DNA of 64,000 nt from Flavobacterium sp. Its GTDB lineage: Bacteria > Bacteroidota > Bacteroidia > Flavobacteriales > Flavobacteriaceae. The number at the start of each line of letters is the position of its first letter. The stretch's first letter is position 1. The notes beneath the pieces were generated by a model. That model was given only the letters and a program-made list of their open reading frames with translations. It was not told where the DNA came from and did not search any database. The stretch covers positions 1-64,000 of the forward strand of contig NZ_JAPZSU010000009.1 of NCBI RefSeq assembly GCF_027531905.1. The letters run 5' to 3'. This document shows, in pieces, positions 41,083 to 49,565 of the stretch. The position numbers and the translations under genes are program-made.

Positions 41083-41157
41083 TCGGGGTGGCAGGATTCG
41101 AACCTGCGACCTCCTGCTCCCAAAGCAGGCGCGATAACCGGGCTACGCTACACCCCG
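41083..41157 (-). tRNA. tRNA-Pro (TGG)
   Basis: A 75-base cloverleaf on the minus strand. Acceptor CGGGGTG / CACCCCG, anticodon stem CCTGC/GCAGG, loop TTTGGGA with anticodon TGG, T arm GCAGG-TTCGAAT-CCTGC, discriminator A. It is the intact parent of the two truncated copies to its left. Confidence 0.95.
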
Positions 41158-41168
41158 TAACGCGGGTG

Positions 41169-41199
41169 CAAATATAGTGTAGTTTTATTTGTTTCACAA
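41169..41199 (-). promoter_or_regulatory. Promoter of tRNA-Pro
   Basis: Minus-strand TTG (41197-41199), 20 bases, TATATTTG (41169-41176), 11 bases before the tRNA start. Confidence 0.8.
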
Positions 41200-41394
41200 G
41201 CTATTTTTAAGAAAGTATTTTAAAAAAAACAGAAAACCAGAAAATGAATTACAAAAAACCTTATTCCAAAAGCATTTAGAAGTTAAAACAAAGACCCCTC
41301 AAAAATGGTTTCAAAAAACAAACACAAATGTTATAAAATAGATTTTCAATAACCATAAAAAATTGTATTTTTACCGCTCAAAATTCAAAAACAA

Positions 41395-42162
41395 ATGGGC
41401 AAAATCATTGCGATTGCTAATCAAAAAGGAGGAGTTGGAAAAACCACAACATCCGTTAATCTTGCAGCATCATTAGGTGTTTTAGAAAAAAAAGTTTTAT
41501 TAATTGACGCTGATCCTCAGGCCAATGCCACATCAGGATTAGGAATTGATGTCGAGACAGTTGAAATTGGCACCTATCAAATATTAGAACACAGTCATAC
41601 GCCACATGAAGCATTGCTGAAATGCACCGCTCCAAACGTAGACGTGATTCCTTCCCATATCGACCTTGTGGCTATCGAAATCGAATTGGTCGACAAAGAA
41701 AACCGTGAGTACATGCTCAAAAAATCACTAGACAGCATCAAAGATGAATACGATTACATCTTAATTGACTGTGCTCCGTCTTTGGGTTTACTAACTTTGA
41801 ATGCACTTACCGCCGCGGATTCTGTAATTATTCCAATTCAGTGTGAATATTTTGCACTTGAAGGATTAGGAAAATTATTGAACACCGTAAAAAGTATTCA
41901 AAAAATTCACAACCCAGATTTAGACATCGAAGGATTATTACTAACTATGTATGATTCTAGATTACGTTTGTCTAATCAAGTTTTGGAAGAAGTTCAAAAA
42001 CACTTCAATGATATGGTTTTTGAAACAGTAATCCAACGCAATGTAAAATTGAGTGAAGCGCCTAGTTTTGGTGAAAGCATCATTAACTATGACGCGACTA
42101 GTAAAGGAGCCGTTAATTACATTCACTTAGCTCAAGAAATAATAAAGAAAAATAGCAAATAG
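41395..42162 (+). CDS. parA: Chromosome-partitioning ATPase ParA (Soj)
   Basis: A Walker-type ATPase of 255 residues that moves ParB-bound origins. The deviant Walker A is KGGVGKTTTSVNLAASLG at 11-28, with the signature Lys K11. Other motifs: LIDADPQANATSGLG, YDYILIDCAPSLGLLTLNAL, and VIIPIQCEYFALEGL. It lies six bases before parB. No parS site (TGTTNCACGTGAAACA) was seen by eye. Confidence 0.96.
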   Translation: MGKIIAIANQKGGVGKTTTSVNLAASLGVLEKKVLLIDADPQANATSGLGIDVETVEIGTYQILEHSHTPHEALLKCTAPNVDVIPSHIDLVAIEIELVDKENREYMLKKSLDSIKDEYDYILIDCAPSLGLLTLNALTAADSVIIPIQCEYFALEGLGKLLNTVKSIQKIHNPDLDIEGLLLTMYDSRLRLSNQVLEEVQKHFNDMVFETVIQRNVKLSEAPSFGESIINYDATSKGAVNYIHLAQEIIKKNSK

Positions 42163-42167
42163 GTTTT

Positions 42168-43067
42168 ATGACAAAAGCAGTAAAAAAACAAGCACTCGGT
42201 AGAGGATTATCCGCATTATTAAAAGACCCTGAAAACGACATTAAATCGGTTGAGGACAAAAATGCAGACAAAGTTGTTGGTAATATTATTGAGCTTGAAA
42301 TTGATGCTATTGAAATTAATCCATTTCAACCTAGGACTAATTTCAATGAAGAATCACTGCGTGAACTAGCCACTTCTATCAAAGAATTAGGCGTGATTCA
42401 ACCTATTACGGTTCGTAAATTAGATTTTAATAAATACCAATTAATTTCTGGAGAACGTCGTTTGCGTGCTTCTGTTTTAGTAGGACTTCCGACAGTACCT
42501 GCTTACATTCGTATTGCAAATGATAATGAATCATTGGTTATGGCTTTGGTTGAAAATATTCAACGTCATGACTTAGACCCAATTGAGATTGCCCTTTCCT
42601 ACCAACGTTTAATGGATGAAATCCAACTGACTCAAGAACAAATGAGTGAAAGAGTGGGTAAAAAACGTTCTACCATTGCCAACTATTTACGTCTTTTAAA
42701 ACTAGACCCAATTATTCAAACAGGGATTAGAGACGGTTTCATCAGTATGGGACATGGTCGTGCCATCATCAATGTTGAGGATTTAGAGGTGCAAGCCCAA
42801 ATGTATCAGAAAATTGTTAGCCAGAATCTATCGGTGCGTGAAACAGAAACTTTGGTAAAAAACTATCACGAAAGCTTGTTGCCAAAATCAAATACTCCTT
42901 CAAAATCTGCAGCTTTTGAAATAGATGACGAACAACAACACAGTTTTAACTCTTATTTTGGAACCAAAGTAGACTTGAAAGTAGCCAATAACGGGAAAGG
43001 AAAAATAACGATTCCCTTTCACTCTCAAGAAGATTTAAACAGAATTATTAAATTAATCAAAGGGTAG
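42168..43067 (+). CDS. parB: ParB/Spo0J family partition protein
   Basis: The CTP-dependent centromere-binding protein of 299 residues. It begins with ALGRGLSALL. The ParB/Srx domain has NPFQPRTNF (near residue 51), LGVIQPITVRKL and the CTP-site motif GERRLRASVLVG, with ENIQRHDLDPIE. The helix-turn-helix is LTQEQMSERVGKKRSTIANYL, followed by SMGHGRAII. The C-terminal domain is Lys-rich. Its stop overlaps the GTG start of the DUF5683 gene by one base. Confidence 0.96.
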   Translation: MTKAVKKQALGRGLSALLKDPENDIKSVEDKNADKVVGNIIELEIDAIEINPFQPRTNFNEESLRELATSIKELGVIQPITVRKLDFNKYQLISGERRLRASVLVGLPTVPAYIRIANDNESLVMALVENIQRHDLDPIEIALSYQRLMDEIQLTQEQMSERVGKKRSTIANYLRLLKLDPIIQTGIRDGFISMGHGRAIINVEDLEVQAQMYQKIVSQNLSVRETETLVKNYHESLLPKSNTPSKSAAFEIDDEQQHSFNSYFGTKVDLKVANNGKGKITIPFHSQEDLNRIIKLIKG

Positions 43068-43627
43068 TGACTAAATTCCTAACCACATGTATCCTCTCTT
43101 TTTTTCTCGGGAATGGTTTTGTTTTTGCACAAGATAAAAAAACTGAAGGTTTAGTTGCAAAAGACACTGTGCGATCAAATGATATTGACCCATTAACACC
43201 TGCAAAAGCTGCCTTTTATTCGGCAATTTTGCCAGGTTTAGGTCAAGCCTACAATAAAAAGTATTGGAAAATTCCATTAGTTTATGCTGGAATAGGCACA
43301 AGCTTGTATTTTTATATTGATAATAATAGAAAATACAATCAATACAGAGACGCTTACAAAAGAAGATTAGAAGGCTACACCGATGATAAATTCTCTTATT
43401 TAGACAATAGCCGACTCATTGCAGGTCAAAAATTCTACCAACGTAACAGAGATTTATCGGCATTAGTAACGGTTGGTTTTTATGTTTTAAATATCATTGA
43501 CGCCAATGTTGATGCGGCTTTAATACAATTTAATGTAAATGAAAATCTATCATTAAGACCTGAAATTTACCCCAACGATGTAACGTTTCGTCCCAATGTC
43601 GGACTAACTTTTAATTATACTTTTTAA
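43067..43627 (+). CDS. DUF5683 exported protein
   Basis: A 186-residue protein starting with GTG. An N-terminal signal peptide (about 1-21, GNGFVFAQ). The core has PAKAAFYSAILPGLGQAYNK, a Gly-rich hydrophobic turn typical of DUF5683, then YAGIGTSLYFYIDNNRKYN and a basic stretch (YKRRLEGYTDDKFSY). Probably a periplasmic or outer-membrane protein of unknown role. Coupled to parB by a one-base overlap, which is conserved in this phylum as I recall. Confidence 0.85.
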   Translation: MTKFLTTCILSFFLGNGFVFAQDKKTEGLVAKDTVRSNDIDPLTPAKAAFYSAILPGLGQAYNKKYWKIPLVYAGIGTSLYFYIDNNRKYNQYRDAYKRRLEGYTDDKFSYLDNSRLIAGQKFYQRNRDLSALVTVGFYVLNIIDANVDAALIQFNVNENLSLRPEIYPNDVTFRPNVGLTFNYTF

Positions 43628-43653
43628 GAAGTACTTATTTTAAATCAAAAAAA

Positions 43654-44358
43654 ATGAAAATTGCGCTTTTAGGATACGGAAAAATGGGCCAAGTAATTGA
43701 AAGAATTGCACTTGAAAGAGGCCACGAAATCGTTTTGAAAAAAGACGAATTCAATACTTACGAAGGACTAGAAAAAGCCGATGTTGCCATAGATTTTAGT
43801 GTCCCAGCAGCAGCAGTTGCCAATATTTCAGCTAGTTTTAATAACAATGTCCCTGTCGTTTCGGGTACAACTGGATGGTTGGAACACTATGACGAAATGA
43901 TTGCGTTATGTAAAGAAAAAAAGGGCGGTTTTATTTCCAGCTCTAATTTCAGTTTAGGTGTAAATCTTTTTTTTGAATTGAATTCTTATTTGTCCAAAAT
44001 AATGGCTCCTTATGATTCTTACAAAGTAGCTATGGAAGAAATTCACCATATCCACAAATTAGATGCACCAAGCGGAACTGCTATTACCCTAGCCGAAGGA
44101 GTTATAGAACATAGTAACTATTCTAAATGGACAATGGACGCTAGTCCAAAAGAAAACGAACTTCCTATTGAAGCCATAAGAACAGGAGAAGTTCCTGGAA
44201 CTCATACCGTAACTTACAACTCTCCTATCGACTCTATCGAAATTAAGCATACTGCTCACAACAGAGAAGGATTTGCCTTAGGTGCTGTTATTGCAGCAGA
44301 ATGGTTGGCAGGAAAACAAGGCGTTTTCACAATGAAAGATGTTTTAAATTTTAAATAA
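43654..44358 (+). CDS. dapB: 4-hydroxy-tetrahydrodipicolinate reductase
   Basis: NAD(P)H-dependent step in lysine and meso-diaminopimelate synthesis; 234 residues, on the short side, as is usual in Bacteroidota. NAD motif LLGYGKMGQVIERIA at 4-18. The catalytic region is EEIHHIHKLDAPSGTAITLA, with the His and Lys of the active site. Further: VVSGTTGW and the tetramer motif TVTYNSPIDSIEIKHTAHNR. It lies 26 bases after the DUF5683 gene. Confidence 0.96.
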   Translation: MKIALLGYGKMGQVIERIALERGHEIVLKKDEFNTYEGLEKADVAIDFSVPAAAVANISASFNNNVPVVSGTTGWLEHYDEMIALCKEKKGGFISSSNFSLGVNLFFELNSYLSKIMAPYDSYKVAMEEIHHIHKLDAPSGTAITLAEGVIEHSNYSKWTMDASPKENELPIEAIRTGEVPGTHTVTYNSPIDSIEIKHTAHNREGFALGAVIAAEWLAGKQGVFTMKDVLNFK

Positions 44359-44393
44359 TCATAGCGCTACTTTAGCTTTAAAAACCGAATTCT

Positions 44394-45950
44394 ATGACAC
44401 TATATTCTTGGTTTGTATTCTTTTTAGTTGTTCAAATAATCCATTTTTTGGGTACGTGGAAAATGTACGAAAGCGCTGGAAGAAAACGCTGGCAAGCGGC
44501 GATTCCTATTTACAATGCTATTGTATTGATGAAAATAATTGGAAGACCAACTTGGTGGACCATTTTATTGTTCATTCCAGTAATCAACCTAATTATGTTT
44601 CCTGTAGTTTGGGTAGAAACCTTGCGCAGTTTTGGAAGACGTTCTACAGTAGATACCATCTTGGTGATTCTAACCTTTGGTTTTTATTTGTACTACATCA
44701 ATTATACACAACCGTTGAATTATATAGCTGATAGAGATACAGCACCTGACCATAAAGCGGCCGATACTGTTAGTTCATTATTGTTTGCGGTTATTGTTGC
44801 CACTATTGTTCACACCTATTTCATTCAACCTTTTACCATTCCGACTTCATCTTTAGAGAAATCATTATTGGTGGGCGACTTTTTGTTTGTAAGCAAAATG
44901 AACTATGGCGCAAGAGTCCCAATGACAACTGTAGCGATGCCGATGGTTCACGATACTATTCCGCTAACTAAGAAAAAATCGTATTTAAATTGGCCACAAT
45001 TGCCATATATGCGATTTCCTTCTATCGAAGACATCAAGCGAAATGATATCGTAGTATTCAACTGGCCAGTAGATACAGTATATAAATTTAGAGACAAATC
45101 TGGATTGCGTGTTGACAAACCTATCGATAAAAAATCAAATTATGTAAAACGTTGCGTAGGTTTACCTGGTGATAATTTATCTATAAAAGACGGTTTAATT
45201 TACATTGACGGAAAAGAGCTTATCTTACCCGAAAGAGCCAAACCGCAATATTCGTACAAATTGGCTTTGGATGGCAAAACGCCAATTGATTTTGAAACTT
45301 TGTTCAAAGAACTAGATATTACAGACCCAGCGTTCTTCTTGGATGACCAAAAAAGAGATACTTTATTTATTAGTGCTCTAACGGCTGCTGGAGCTGAACG
45401 CTTTAAACAAGTACCAGGTATTACTTCGGTTACTAGAATAATCTCTAAAGGTGCAGAAAAAAGTGTCTTTCCTCATACCAAAAACTGGAATCAAGATAAC
45501 TACGGTCCAATTTATATTCCGCAAAAAGGAAAAACAGTGGCTTTGAATTTAGAAACCCTTCCTTTTTACAAAAATATCATAACCGATTATGAAAATAAAA
45601 AATTAGAAGTAAACGGAACCGAAATCAGAATTGACGGTAAAGTAGCTACAAACTATACTTTTGCTCAAAATTATTACTGGATGATGGGAGACAATCGCCA
45701 TAACTCTGAAGACAGTCGTTATTGGGGATTTGTTCCAGAAAACCATATTGTGGGTAAACCTATTTTTATTTGGTTAAGCTGGGATACTAACGGAAAAGGC
45801 ATCAACAAAATTCGTTGGGACCGCGTTTTCACAACGGTTAGCGGTGAAGGCCAACCACAATCTTATTTCAAGTATTTCTTGTTTGCTTTAGTTGCTTTCT
45901 TTATTGGAGAATATTTTTGGAAAAAAAGAAAAGCTAAAACTGAGATTTAA
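44394..45950 (+). CDS. lepB: Signal peptidase I
   Basis: The inner-membrane protease that cleaves signal peptides, 518 residues, far longer than E. coli LepB (324). An N-terminal extension with three or four membrane segments (1-115, DUF5684-like) precedes the protease. Catalytic Ser153 lies in [16 protein letters not shown] and Lys252 in [10 protein letters not shown]. Final box: [20 protein letters not shown] large insert of more than 100 residues lies between box D and box E. One membrane span near the C-terminus ([18 protein letters not shown]). Confidence 0.94.
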   Translation: MTLYSWFVFFLVVQIIHFLGTWKMYESAGRKRWQAAIPIYNAIVLMKIIGRPTWWTILLFIPVINLIMFPVVWVETLRSFGRRSTVDTILVILTFGFYLYYINYTQPLNYIADRDTAPDHKAADTVSSLLFAVIVATIVHTYFIQPFTIPTSSLEKSLLVGDFLFVSKMNYGARVPMTTVAMPMVHDTIPLTKKKSYLNWPQLPYMRFPSIEDIKRNDIVVFNWPVDTVYKFRDKSGLRVDKPIDKKSNYVKRCVGLPGDNLSIKDGLIYIDGKELILPERAKPQYSYKLALDGKTPIDFETLFKELDITDPAFFLDDQKRDTLFISALTAAGAERFKQVPGITSVTRIISKGAEKSVFPHTKNWNQDNYGPIYIPQKGKTVALNLETLPFYKNIITDYENKKLEVNGTEIRIDGKVATNYTFAQNYYWMMGDNRHNSEDSRYWGFVPENHIVGKPIFIWLSWDTNGKGINKIRWDRVFTTVSGEGQPQSYFKYFLFALVAFFIGEYFWKKRKAKTEI

Positions 45951-45969
45951 CCCAATGTACAACGTCTAT

Positions 45970-46012
45970 TCAAAAGTCATATTTTTCCTTGTCGGATAGA
46001 TATGACTTTTGA
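45970..46012. other. 13-bp inverted repeat between lepB and wbqC
   Basis: TCAAAAGTCATAT (45970-45982) and ATATGACTTTTGA (46000-46012) are perfectly complementary with a 17-base loop. It lies between the lepB stop and the wbqC ATG. It could be a terminator-like or attenuator hairpin; no T run follows. Confidence 0.6.
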
Positions 46013-46028
46013 CTTTAAAAAAAGCAGT

Positions 46029-46652
46029 ATGAATACCTTATTACACCCTTCGTATTTCCCTTCTATCAGTCAGTTTGCGGCTATGGTGCAGTCGGAAGTG
46101 GTGACCTTTGAAGTTGAAGATAATTTTCAAAAACAGACGAATAGAAATAGAACTTACATTTATAGCCCAAATGGGATTCAAATGCTAAATATTCCTATAA
46201 AGCACGCCAACAAAGGACATCAAAAAACAAAAGACATCACGATTGAAAATGATTTTGATTGGCAAAAGCAGCACTTTAAATCGCTTGAAGCGGGTTACAG
46301 AAGCTCTCCTTTCTTTGAGTTTTTTGAAGATGATTTTATGCCTTTCTTTGAAAAAAAACATCACTTTTTGATGGATTTGAATTTTGAAACCATCGCTTTG
46401 GTGGAGAAATGCCTTCGATATTCGCTAGAATTCAAAAAAACCGATGAATACTTTCACGAAGTAGCAAATGACATTTTTGATGCTAGAAGCCTAGTAAATG
46501 GTAAAAAAGACCCAAATGTTTTTGAAACCTACACTCAAGTTTTTGATGACAAACACGGCTTCATTAACAACTTAAGTGTGTTGGATTTGATTTTTAATGA
46601 AGGAAAATTTGCTTTGGATTATCTGAAAAATCAAAAGATTATTGTGAAATAA
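46029..46652 (+). CDS. WbqC family protein
   Basis: A 207-residue cytoplasmic protein of the WbqC-like family. Motif at the start LLHPSYFPSISQFAAMVQSE, then FQKQTNRNRTYIYSPNGIQML, IPIKHANKGHQKTKDI, and GYRSSPFFEFFEDDFMPF. The family often occurs with O-antigen or envelope genes, but no activity is proven. An ATG nine codons upstream gives an atypical N-terminus that overlaps the hairpin arm, so the ATG at 46029 is preferred. Confidence 0.85.
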   Translation: MNTLLHPSYFPSISQFAAMVQSEVVTFEVEDNFQKQTNRNRTYIYSPNGIQMLNIPIKHANKGHQKTKDITIENDFDWQKQHFKSLEAGYRSSPFFEFFEDDFMPFFEKKHHFLMDLNFETIALVEKCLRYSLEFKKTDEYFHEVANDIFDARSLVNGKKDPNVFETYTQVFDDKHGFINNLSVLDLIFNEGKFALDYLKNQKIIVK

Positions 46653-46672
46653 ATGACCTATTGACGGTCCTT

Positions 46673-46780
46673 TAGCCCCGATTGAAGCGAAAATCCTTTT
46701 GTGCCGGGGTTCGGCACAAAAGATTATAGCGAAAAGCGGAAAACCATAACTCCAAAAAAGCCTTTTGTTTCGCTACTAAA
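46673..46780 (-). repeat. Dispersed 3'-end hairpin element, copy 2
   Basis: Minus-strand orientation; it begins 8 bases after the endonuclease stop (46788), as TTTAGTAGCG, and ends CGGGGCTAAA at 46673. Hairpin CTTTTGTGCC / GGCACAAAAG on the plus strand. Confidence 0.85.
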
Positions 46781-46787
46781 ACTACTT

Positions 46788-47831
46788 TTAAAAACTCAAT
46801 TTGGCTATGATGGGATAATGGTCTGAGTTTTGAAATTCGGGGAAACTTTGAAAATCTTTAACTTCCATTTGGTTATCGGCAAAAATATAATCGATTCTTG
46901 CGGGGTAATAACGAAACGTATAGGTTTGCCCGAAACCTTTTCCTGCTTCTTCGAAAGTATCTCTCAATTTGCCTTTTACATTGCGGTACACATATGAGAA
47001 AGCACTGTTATTCAAATCGCCACAAATGATTAACGGATAGTTGCATTCTTTTTTGTGAGCGATAAATATTTCGGCTTGTTCTTGTTGTTGCCTGAAAGCT
47101 TTGCTGATTCGGTTGTATAATTTCTGTGATTTTTGTTGATTGATAACTTCGATATTTTCGGAAATTTCGTGAACGTCTGGCGAAATTTTTATGGATTGGA
47201 AATGGATATTGTATACGCGAATAATGTCTTTTCCTCGCTTTATATCAGCAAAAATGGCGTTATTATTGGAATGAGGAAAAACAATATTGCCTTGATTAAT
47301 TATAGGGAATTTTGAAAAAATGGCTTGACCGGTACGAATTTTGTCGCCTTCGATAAAAATATAACGATAGGGATAGACTTTTAAATCAATATTTCCGTGG
47401 TTGGAATATTCCTGAATGCAAAGAATATCGGGATTATTTTGATTGATGAAAGCCAAGATTACTTGCGGTATATCGTCTCTGTCAATCCATTTGAATACGT
47501 TAAAAAGACGAACATTGTAACTCATTATTTTAAAGTCCTTTGGGGACTCAGGGTGGACTTTTTGTGAAAACTTGTAAAATTTATTGATAAAAGTAATTCC
47601 CATCAGCAAAACCAAACCCGATAGAATCATTCGCTTTTTGAATTGAATCCCCCAATAAATGAAAAACAGACCGTTAAGCACAAAAAAGACAGGCATAAAA
47701 AGTGTAAAAACCGCAAACAACGGAAACACTTTAGGCGACAAAAAAGGAAAAATGTAAGCCGTAAAGGTGAATACAGTTAGCACTATATTCAAGAAAAACA
47801 TTATTTTATTGAACCAAGATAGGTTTTTCAT
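46788..47831 (-). CDS. Endonuclease/exonuclease/phosphatase family membrane protein
   Basis: A 347-residue protein with three N-terminal membrane segments (about 10-30, 38-58, 68-88) and an EEP catalytic domain on the outer side. Motifs: IMSYNVRLFNVF, ILCIQEYSNHGN (metal Glu), IICGDLNNSAFS (Asp/Asn), and the final SDHYPIIAKL (catalytic Asp-His). The membrane anchor with an outward EEP domain suggests phosphodiesterase or sphingomyelinase-like activity on envelope substrates, not DNA repair. Fourth gene in the mutL-rhomboid-rhomboid line. Confidence 0.9.
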   Translation of the reverse strand: MKNLSWFNKIMFFLNIVLTVFTFTAYIFPFLSPKVFPLFAVFTLFMPVFFVLNGLFFIYWGIQFKKRMILSGLVLLMGITFINKFYKFSQKVHPESPKDFKIMSYNVRLFNVFKWIDRDDIPQVILAFINQNNPDILCIQEYSNHGNIDLKVYPYRYIFIEGDKIRTGQAIFSKFPIINQGNIVFPHSNNNAIFADIKRGKDIIRVYNIHFQSIKISPDVHEISENIEVINQQKSQKLYNRISKAFRQQQEQAEIFIAHKKECNYPLIICGDLNNSAFSYVYRNVKGKLRDTFEEAGKGFGQTYTFRYYPARIDYIFADNQMEVKDFQSFPEFQNSDHYPIIAKLSF

Positions 47832-47882
47832 TTTTTATTAGTTTCAGGTTGAAGATTTAGATGTACTGCATCTAAAACGACA

Positions 47883-48749
47883 TTATTTTCCGGCTTTAAA
47901 CAAAAATTCTTTTTCTTCTTTGGTCAGACAATCATACCCCGACTGACTAATTTTATCTAAAATTTCATCAATTTGTTGTTGGGTTTTGTCTTTAGTAACA
48001 ATTCTAGAAGTCGTTCTTGTTGGTTCTTTTCTTGCGTAATTAACGTGTACTTTTTTGAATGGTTTTTTCTCTTTCTTTTGAAACAAACTCCTAAAAAAAT
48101 CAGTTATTCCAGAAACCAATTTACTCAAATCCAAACCATTAACCAATAGTTTTATAAATAAAAAACCAAAAAAAGCACCAGCAAAGTGAGCGATGTGCCC
48201 GCCCATATTCTCTAAACGAAATTGAAGCACATCTAACAAAAGAATTACAGCGGTGATGTACCACAACTTCACCCTTCCGAAAAGAAATAAGTGGACTTCC
48301 ATCAGTGGTTGATAAGAAGTTGTCGCCATTAGAATAGCGTAAATGGCTGCTGATGCGCCAACTATTAACGAAGTATATTGCAAAAAATAATAAGAAACCA
48401 CAAACACTATCCCCGAAAAAATAGAACTTAGCACATAGAGTCCCACAAACTGCTTGGTAGTAAAAAAGGTCAAAAACAATTGACTACAAAAATGCAAAAC
48501 CAACATATTGAAGAACAAATGACCAATTCCGTCGTGAAAAAAAGCATACGAGAGATACGTCCAAGGATGTCGTAAAGAAACCAGTGGGTCTGATGATAAA
48601 GCAATCCAATCTGGAAAAACAAATTGACCAAACTTAAATTGGTAAAAAAGGGGTATAGAGACTAAAAAGATGCCTACATTCCAGAAAATGAATTGCAATG
48701 CAACATCTCCCAAACGGTAACGCGATTTTAAATCATCGAATATATTCAT
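47883..48749 (-). CDS. Rhomboid family intramembrane serine protease
   Basis: A 288-residue rhomboid. About six membrane segments at 20-205. The catalytic Ser motif is GASAAIYAILMATTS and the His motif GGHIAHFAGAFFGF. A long basic, Gln-rich C-terminal tail (FQKKEKKPFKKVHVNYARKE onwards) extends into the cytoplasm. Two upstream ATGs exist; the one at 48749 (MNIFDDLKSRYRLGD) fits family members best. It follows a second rhomboid by 57 bases. Confidence 0.92.
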   Translation of the reverse strand: MNIFDDLKSRYRLGDVALQFIFWNVGIFLVSIPLFYQFKFGQFVFPDWIALSSDPLVSLRHPWTYLSYAFFHDGIGHLFFNMLVLHFCSQLFLTFFTTKQFVGLYVLSSIFSGIVFVVSYYFLQYTSLIVGASAAIYAILMATTSYQPLMEVHLFLFGRVKLWYITAVILLLDVLQFRLENMGGHIAHFAGAFFGFLFIKLLVNGLDLSKLVSGITDFFRSLFQKKEKKPFKKVHVNYARKEPTRTTSRIVTKDKTQQQIDEILDKISQSGYDCLTKEEKEFLFKAGK

Positions 48750-48806
48750 AAAGTGATGCATTAATAACTCAAATATAAGCAAAGCTATAAAAAAGAACTA
48801 GCTTTT

Positions 48807-49565
48807 TTAATTCCAACGATTGTTATTGAATTGATTTTTTTTCCAATACCACATCATCAAGAAACCTAACAGAGCACCTCCCAAATGCGCAAAGTGTGCA
48901 ATTCCCGAAGAACCTCCAAAAACAGAACCTCCTGTTACACCAGAATACAAATCGATTAATAATAATCCTGGCACAAAGTATTTTGCTTTGATTGGAATTG
49001 GGATAAACATCAAAGCTAACTCTGCATTAGGAAACATAAAAGCAAAGGCAACCAACAGGCCGTAAATGGCTCCTGAAGCACCAACTACTGTCCCAAAATA
49101 AGCTCCTACAAACTCATTGAACTCAGTAACTGTAAGCAACTCTTGCCATCTAGTATTTATTTTTCCTTCATTCAAAACTTGCAAAATATCAGCTTTGGTA
49201 AAACCATTTGAAATTAAAGTATTCAAGCCATTTTCAAAGAAATAGTAATTCACCCCTGTATGCAATAAAGCCGCTCCTAATCCACATGAAATGTAAAAAA
49301 ACAAAAACTTTTTGCCGCCCCAAAAGTGCTCTAAGGCAGAACCAAAAGAATACAAAGCAAACATATTAAACAAGATATGCATGACATTTGGTAATGGAGC
49401 ATGCATAAACATATGCGTAAAAATTTGCCAACTATGAAAATCTGGATTGTCAAAATAATACATAGACAATAAGCGATATGCGGGTTCGCCCACAATCATA
49501 GAACCAATATAAAACAGCACGTTAATAATCAACAATTGCTTAACGGTAGGTGTGATATTCATCAT
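48807..49565 (-). CDS. Rhomboid family intramembrane serine protease
   Basis: A 252-residue rhomboid with six membrane segments. Start MMNITPTVKQLLIINVLFYI, HMFMHAPLPNVMHILFNMFAL in loop 1 (the WR/N region), catalytic Ser in GASGAIYGLLVAFAF and the His motif GIAHFAHLGGALLGF. Its first bases overlap the mutL stop by four (ATGA), so the two are translationally coupled. Confidence 0.93.
   Translation of the reverse strand: MMNITPTVKQLLIINVLFYIGSMIVGEPAYRLLSMYYFDNPDFHSWQIFTHMFMHAPLPNVMHILFNMFALYSFGSALEHFWGGKKFLFFYISCGLGAALLHTGVNYYFFENGLNTLISNGFTKADILQVLNEGKINTRWQELLTVTEFNEFVGAYFGTVVGASGAIYGLLVAFAFMFPNAELALMFIPIPIKAKYFVPGLLLIDLYSGVTGGSVFGGSSGIAHFAHLGGALLGFLMMWYWKKNQFNNNRWN

Noticed and set aside
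41200..43100. Possible origin region or parS site near parAB
   Set aside because: No TGTTNCACGTGAAACA-like site and no dnaA or DnaA-box cluster were seen by eye, so no origin is claimed. A motif scan of the whole genome would decide.
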